Positions 26,562 to 28,890 of a stretch of 28,890 bases of DNA are shown one piece after another (within the stretch, counting starts at the first letter, position 1; the number at the start of each line of letters is the position of its first letter). Source of the stretch: Chrysochromulina parva. Its lineage: Eukaryota; Haptophyta; Prymnesiales; Chrysochromulinaceae. Position numbers and translations under genes: made by a program. The stretch covers positions 1-28,890 of the forward strand of contig PJAB01000359.1 of assembly GCA_002887195.1 (NCBI GenBank). The letters are read 5' to 3'. The notes beneath the pieces were generated by a model. The model was not told the DNA's origin. It saw only the letters and a list, made by a program, of their open reading frames with translations, and did not search any database.

Positions 26562-27731
26562 TCAACCCAGAGCTCCATACTCCCCGATGATCCCTCCGAC
26601 CTTGGCCTTCGCGCCAGCGGTCGACGTTTTGACCGGGGCAGCCGCTCCCTTGCCTCTGGGCGGCGTCGGGCCGTGTCTCATCAGCGCGCCGCCCGACGCC
26701 GCCGGCTTGCACTCCTTGTGGTACGGCGTACCGCTCACCGTGACGCCCGCGCCCGCAATCTTTTTGCCGCACCCGGCGCACTCGGGCGCGAACGCCTGCA
26801 CGTGACATTCGGCGCAGAAGGCATCAGCCTTCTCGGCCTTCCACGGGACGCCGACGAGGCTCTTTGTGCACGTGATGCATTTGAAGCACTCCTTATGGAA
26901 CTTCCCGAGCTTGTCCGTCTCCATGACGGCTCCGCCCTGGATCGGCTCGCCGCACCCGGCGCACCGGCCGAGGTTCCTCCACTGCGTCTTTATGGCTTGG
27001 CTGGCGGCGGCCGATGCGGCAGGTGCCGCGAGCTTGGGTGGCCCCGCACTCTCACGTGCGCGAACCTTGGCCTCGTCACCTTCAAACGCCGTGGCAAACT
27101 CGATGACCGCCATCGAACCGAAGATTTTGTGGGATCCGATCTTGGCAACGGCCACTTTGTACCGCTCGTCGAAGAGGCACAGCCTATGGCCTCGATCGCG
27201 CACATTGTCGTCGATGATAAGGTCCTCTACGACGGCCTCAGACGATGAACCCTCGCGTCCGAACCATAGGCACTCGCCGCACGCGCCACTCCACACTCCG
27301 TATCGACTCTGCCGGTCACTTGACGATGATCCATCGCGTCCGTCGTGCCCGATGGTGCCAAGCTCACCCTTGTCAACGAGATGGTCCTCGGCCGCCAAGC
27401 GAAGAGCGCGGCGTGCAATCAGATCGACAGGCTCGTGCAGGTCCGGCAGCGCCCGCAACTTTGAGACATAGGTGATGGCGTCGTGCACTGCTGCTGTGCC
27501 CTCCTTAGTCGCGACTGCCACCTTGCCACCACGCTCGGGTGGGTAATAGTCCTTGCCCTTGAAATGCTCAAGGCGCTCCTCAAGCCGTTTGATGAGTGCC
27601 TTGGGGTTCTTGCGCACTGCCGCGATGGCGGCCACGAGCGCGCTCTCCGCTGCAGCAGCGTGCAGGTCAACCGGCTCGGCAGTGTCTCGTTCTTTCTTCA
27701 TCATGCTGAGGAAAACATGCAATGACTGCAA
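26562..27731 (-). CDS. CAP (SCP-like) domain fused to LIM domains
   Basis: 389 residues. The CAP domain spans about 28-218: HDGRDGSSSSDRQSRYGVW (129-147) matches the H-x-G-S-D-G-S-S..R motif of protist CAP proteins, GECLWFG (152-158) is the GEN-like segment with Glu153, RGHRLCLF (180-187) carries the conserved His182, and GSMAVIEFA is the last strand. A flexible Ala-rich linker leads to a complete LIM domain with zinc ligands Cys257, Cys260, His279, Cys282, Cys285, Cys288, Cys306 and Cys309. A second unit has only the first half (Cys318, Cys321, His338, Cys341), then a Gly/Lys/Pro-rich tail. CAP proteins are usually secreted, but no signal peptide is visible here, which fits the intracellular LIM fold. 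Partner binding through LIM is likely; the role is unknown. Met10 or Met11 may be the true start, and CCTCAG just before them could be a splice acceptor from an unseen upstream exon. Confidence 0.85.
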   Translation of the reverse strand: MQSLHVFLSMMKKERDTAEPVDLHAAAAESALVAAIAAVRKNPKALIKRLEERLEHFKGKDYYPPERGGKVAVATKEGTAAVHDAITYVSKLRALPDLHEPVDLIARRALRLAAEDHLVDKGELGTIGHDGRDGSSSSDRQSRYGVWSGACGECLWFGREGSSSEAVVEDLIIDDNVRDRGHRLCLFDERYKVAVAKIGSHKIFGSMAVIEFATAFEGDEAKVRARESAGPPKLAAPAASAAASQAIKTQWRNLGRCAGCGEPIQGGAVMETDKLGKFHKECFKCITCTKSLVGVPWKAEKADAFCAECHVQAFAPECAGCGKKIAGAGVTVSGTPYHKECKPAASGGALMRHGPTPPRGKGAAAPVKTSTAGAKAKVGGIIGEYGALG

Positions 27732-28136
27732 TGAGAAAACACAACTTATTCAAACCTTTCAACACACCACGCGTAAAAACAGCATTCACAGCAGGAGCGA
27801 GATGCTGCGAAGGACCATCGTGCATCGAAATGAGGTTCATGCAGATGGCGAGCGGAGCGGAGAACAACAAAAACTCCAAAAGAGAGTGCGGCGACCCAAT
27901 CAATTGAGGGCGACCCGGCGAAGAGACAAGAGAGTGAGTGAGTAAGTGAGTGCAATTGAGTGAGAGTGAGTGAGTGAGAGAGTGAGACCATTCACAACAG
28001 ACCAACAAGTACGAACGAAATCGCGCACGCACGTCAAGAACAACCACCTCATTAAGTGTACTTCATTTGCAATCTCGGCAAGACGCACAACCACCAATCC
28101 CGTGGAGACACACCGTGGAGGGCGCAGGCATCCACT
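27732..28136. promoter_or_regulatory. Divergent promoter region with GAGT microsatellite
   Basis: 405 bases between the starts of the CAP-LIM gene (minus) and the RING gene (plus). It holds both promoters. The middle is a GAGT-type microsatellite. The parts from 27735 to 27790 and 28040 to 28080 are AT-richer than the coding regions. No gene is supported. Confidence 0.5.
27931..27987. repeat. GAGT/GAGTGA microsatellite
   Basis: An impure run of GAGT and GAGA units over 57 bases in the divergent promoter region, interrupted by TGCAATT. Confidence 0.85.
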
Positions 28137-28890
28137 ATGGTGTTCTTTGCCACGAGAGATTTCTGGTCGTTTCAAGAATTAACGAAGCTCTCTGAAACGT
28201 CCAGAGAGCGTTCCATGCACATGTGGTTGTCCATGGGCACGAGAGGCGCTGCACGTGCGGATTTGAAGAGGAAGAGGATGATTGAAGACGAGCTGCGTTG
28301 CCCGATCTGCTGGGACTCACCGCCTGAGGATCCACGCCGCTCCCCATGCGGCCACTCCTTCTGCCGTTCGTGCATCATGCAGGCGCTGTCGCACAAGAAA
28401 GAGTGCCCCGTTTGCCGCTCGCACGTGCAATCGCACCGCGTGCTCCGCTGTCTCGATATGCACGACGACACATCCGACGAGGCGACATCCACCGCTCGGC
28501 CTGTCCCTCTCCCACCGCCAACATTGGCCGCGCCCAGCCCACGCGAGCGCATCAGGCAGGCACGCATGGAGGGCAGGCTGCCGCACTCCAAGAAGCTCAA
28601 CGTGGGCGATCGCGTCCAAGGCAAGTACCAGGGGCTGATAGGCGGCCGGAACTGGTTTGACGGCGTGGTGAGGGCGGTGCACGAGGACGGCACGTGCGAT
28701 CTGCACTACGACGATGGCGACTTCGAGGTGCGTGTTGCGCCTCGGTTCGTCAAAGTGATCGCCAAGGAGGAGTGGGAGGAGCCAGAGGAGGTGGCGGAGG
28801 TGGCGGAGGTGGCGAAGGAGGTGGTCGTGGGGGAGGAGGAGGAGGAGGTGGTGGAGGAGGAGGAGGAGGTGGTGGTGGTGGTGGAGGAGG
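28137..28890 (+). CDS. RING-finger and Tudor-like protein, 3' incomplete
   Basis: The frame is open from ATG 28137 to the window end (at least 251 residues, no stop). A conserved-looking lead (9-48: FWSFQELTKLSETSRERS, then RGAARADLKRKRM) precedes a C3HC4 RING finger with Cys55, Cys58, Cys71, His73, Cys76, Cys79, Cys90 and Cys93 (CPIC, CGHSFCRSC, CPVC). RING fingers of this type bind E2 enzymes and transfer ubiquitin. A Tudor/Agenet-like module follows at about 155-208 (VGDRVQGKYQG, WFDGVVRAVHEDG, LHYDDGDFEVRV), similar to the one in the Tudor/WWE gene. The tail is Glu/Val-rich and encoded by GAGGTGGCG and GGA/GGT repeats. It is probably an E3 ligase whose second module binds a target, perhaps a methylated one; the target is unknown. 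ATG 28215 or 28278 are possible starts but would remove the lead. Confidence 0.8.
   Translation, partial: MVFFATRDFWSFQELTKLSETSRERSMHMWLSMGTRGAARADLKRKRMIEDELRCPICWDSPPEDPRRSPCGHSFCRSCIMQALSHKKECPVCRSHVQSHRVLRCLDMHDDTSDEATSTARPVPLPPPTLAAPSPRERIRQARMEGRLPHSKKLNVGDRVQGKYQGLIGGRNWFDGVVRAVHEDGTCDLHYDDGDFEVRVAPRFVKVIAKEEWEEPEEVAEVAEVAKEVVVGEEEEEVVEEEEEVVVVVEE
28785..28890. repeat. Purine/G-rich coding repeat at the window end
   Basis: GAGGTGGCG units pass into GGA and GGT triplets up to the last base. Many GG pairs and GGG runs on the plus strand make G-quadruplex formation possible. It encodes the Glu/Val tail of the RING protein and is cut off by the window. Confidence 0.8.

Noticed and set aside
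1..28890. CRISPR arrays, tRNA or rRNA genes, bacterial operons, integrated virus
   Set aside because: No regularly spaced direct repeats, no tRNA-like cloverleaf that I could recognise, no rRNA-like stretches, and no capsid, polymerase, integrase or transposase-like protein in any frame.

Overview
The window looks like nuclear DNA of a unicellular eukaryote with a compact, GC-rich genome. The evidence is eukaryote-restricted protein types (a G-alpha-like protein with an MGC lipidation start, LIM, RING, WWE-like and C2-like domains, EF-hands), short GT-AG introns of about 71-123 nt, no bacterial operon signals, and gaps of roughly 140-570 nt between genes on both strands. A plant-type ferroportin, a putatively plastid-targeted membrane protein and a matrixin with internal membrane segments suggest an alga with a secondary plastid; haptophyte is my best guess, but this is an inference from protein style, not a proof.

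Layout: (1) 281-1087 (+) putative plastid membrane protein with mTERF-like repeats; 1488-3317 (-) membrane matrixin metalloprotease; 3734-5119 (-) acidic protein of unknown function. (2) Divergent from it and reading rightward: 5382-6968 ferroportin-like transporter with a His-rich tail; 7106-8194 GSTCD/METTL25-like methyltransferase; 8531-10072 single-pass protein of unknown function. (3) 10250-12403 (-) Tudor-like plus WWE-like protein, head to head with 12867-14081 (+) secreted TauD/clavaminate-synthase-like dioxygenase; their shared promoter carries a 31-bp perfect inverted repeat. (4) 14484/14520-16253 (+) four-EF-hand protein with a stop-free 123-nt intron. (5) 16827-20173 (-) G-alpha-like protein whose catalytic residues are degenerate and which has a very long C-terminal extension, one intron. 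(6) 20481-26105 (-) about 1,814-residue membrane-anchored C2-like/DUF1765-like protein, two introns. (7) 26562-27731 (-) CAP-LIM fusion; 28137 to the window end (+) RING/Tudor-like protein, incomplete.

The genes do not form one pathway; this is an ordinary eukaryotic neighbourhood of independent genes. Several have signalling or calcium themes (G-alpha-like, EF-hand, C2-like), but nothing in the sequence shows that they work together. The most notable items are the degenerate, extended G-alpha-like protein, an intron that seems to be a tandem copy of its own downstream exon, the CAP-LIM fusion, the stop-free intron that interrupts the last calcium-ligand codon of an EF-hand, and the foldback repeat in a divergent promoter.
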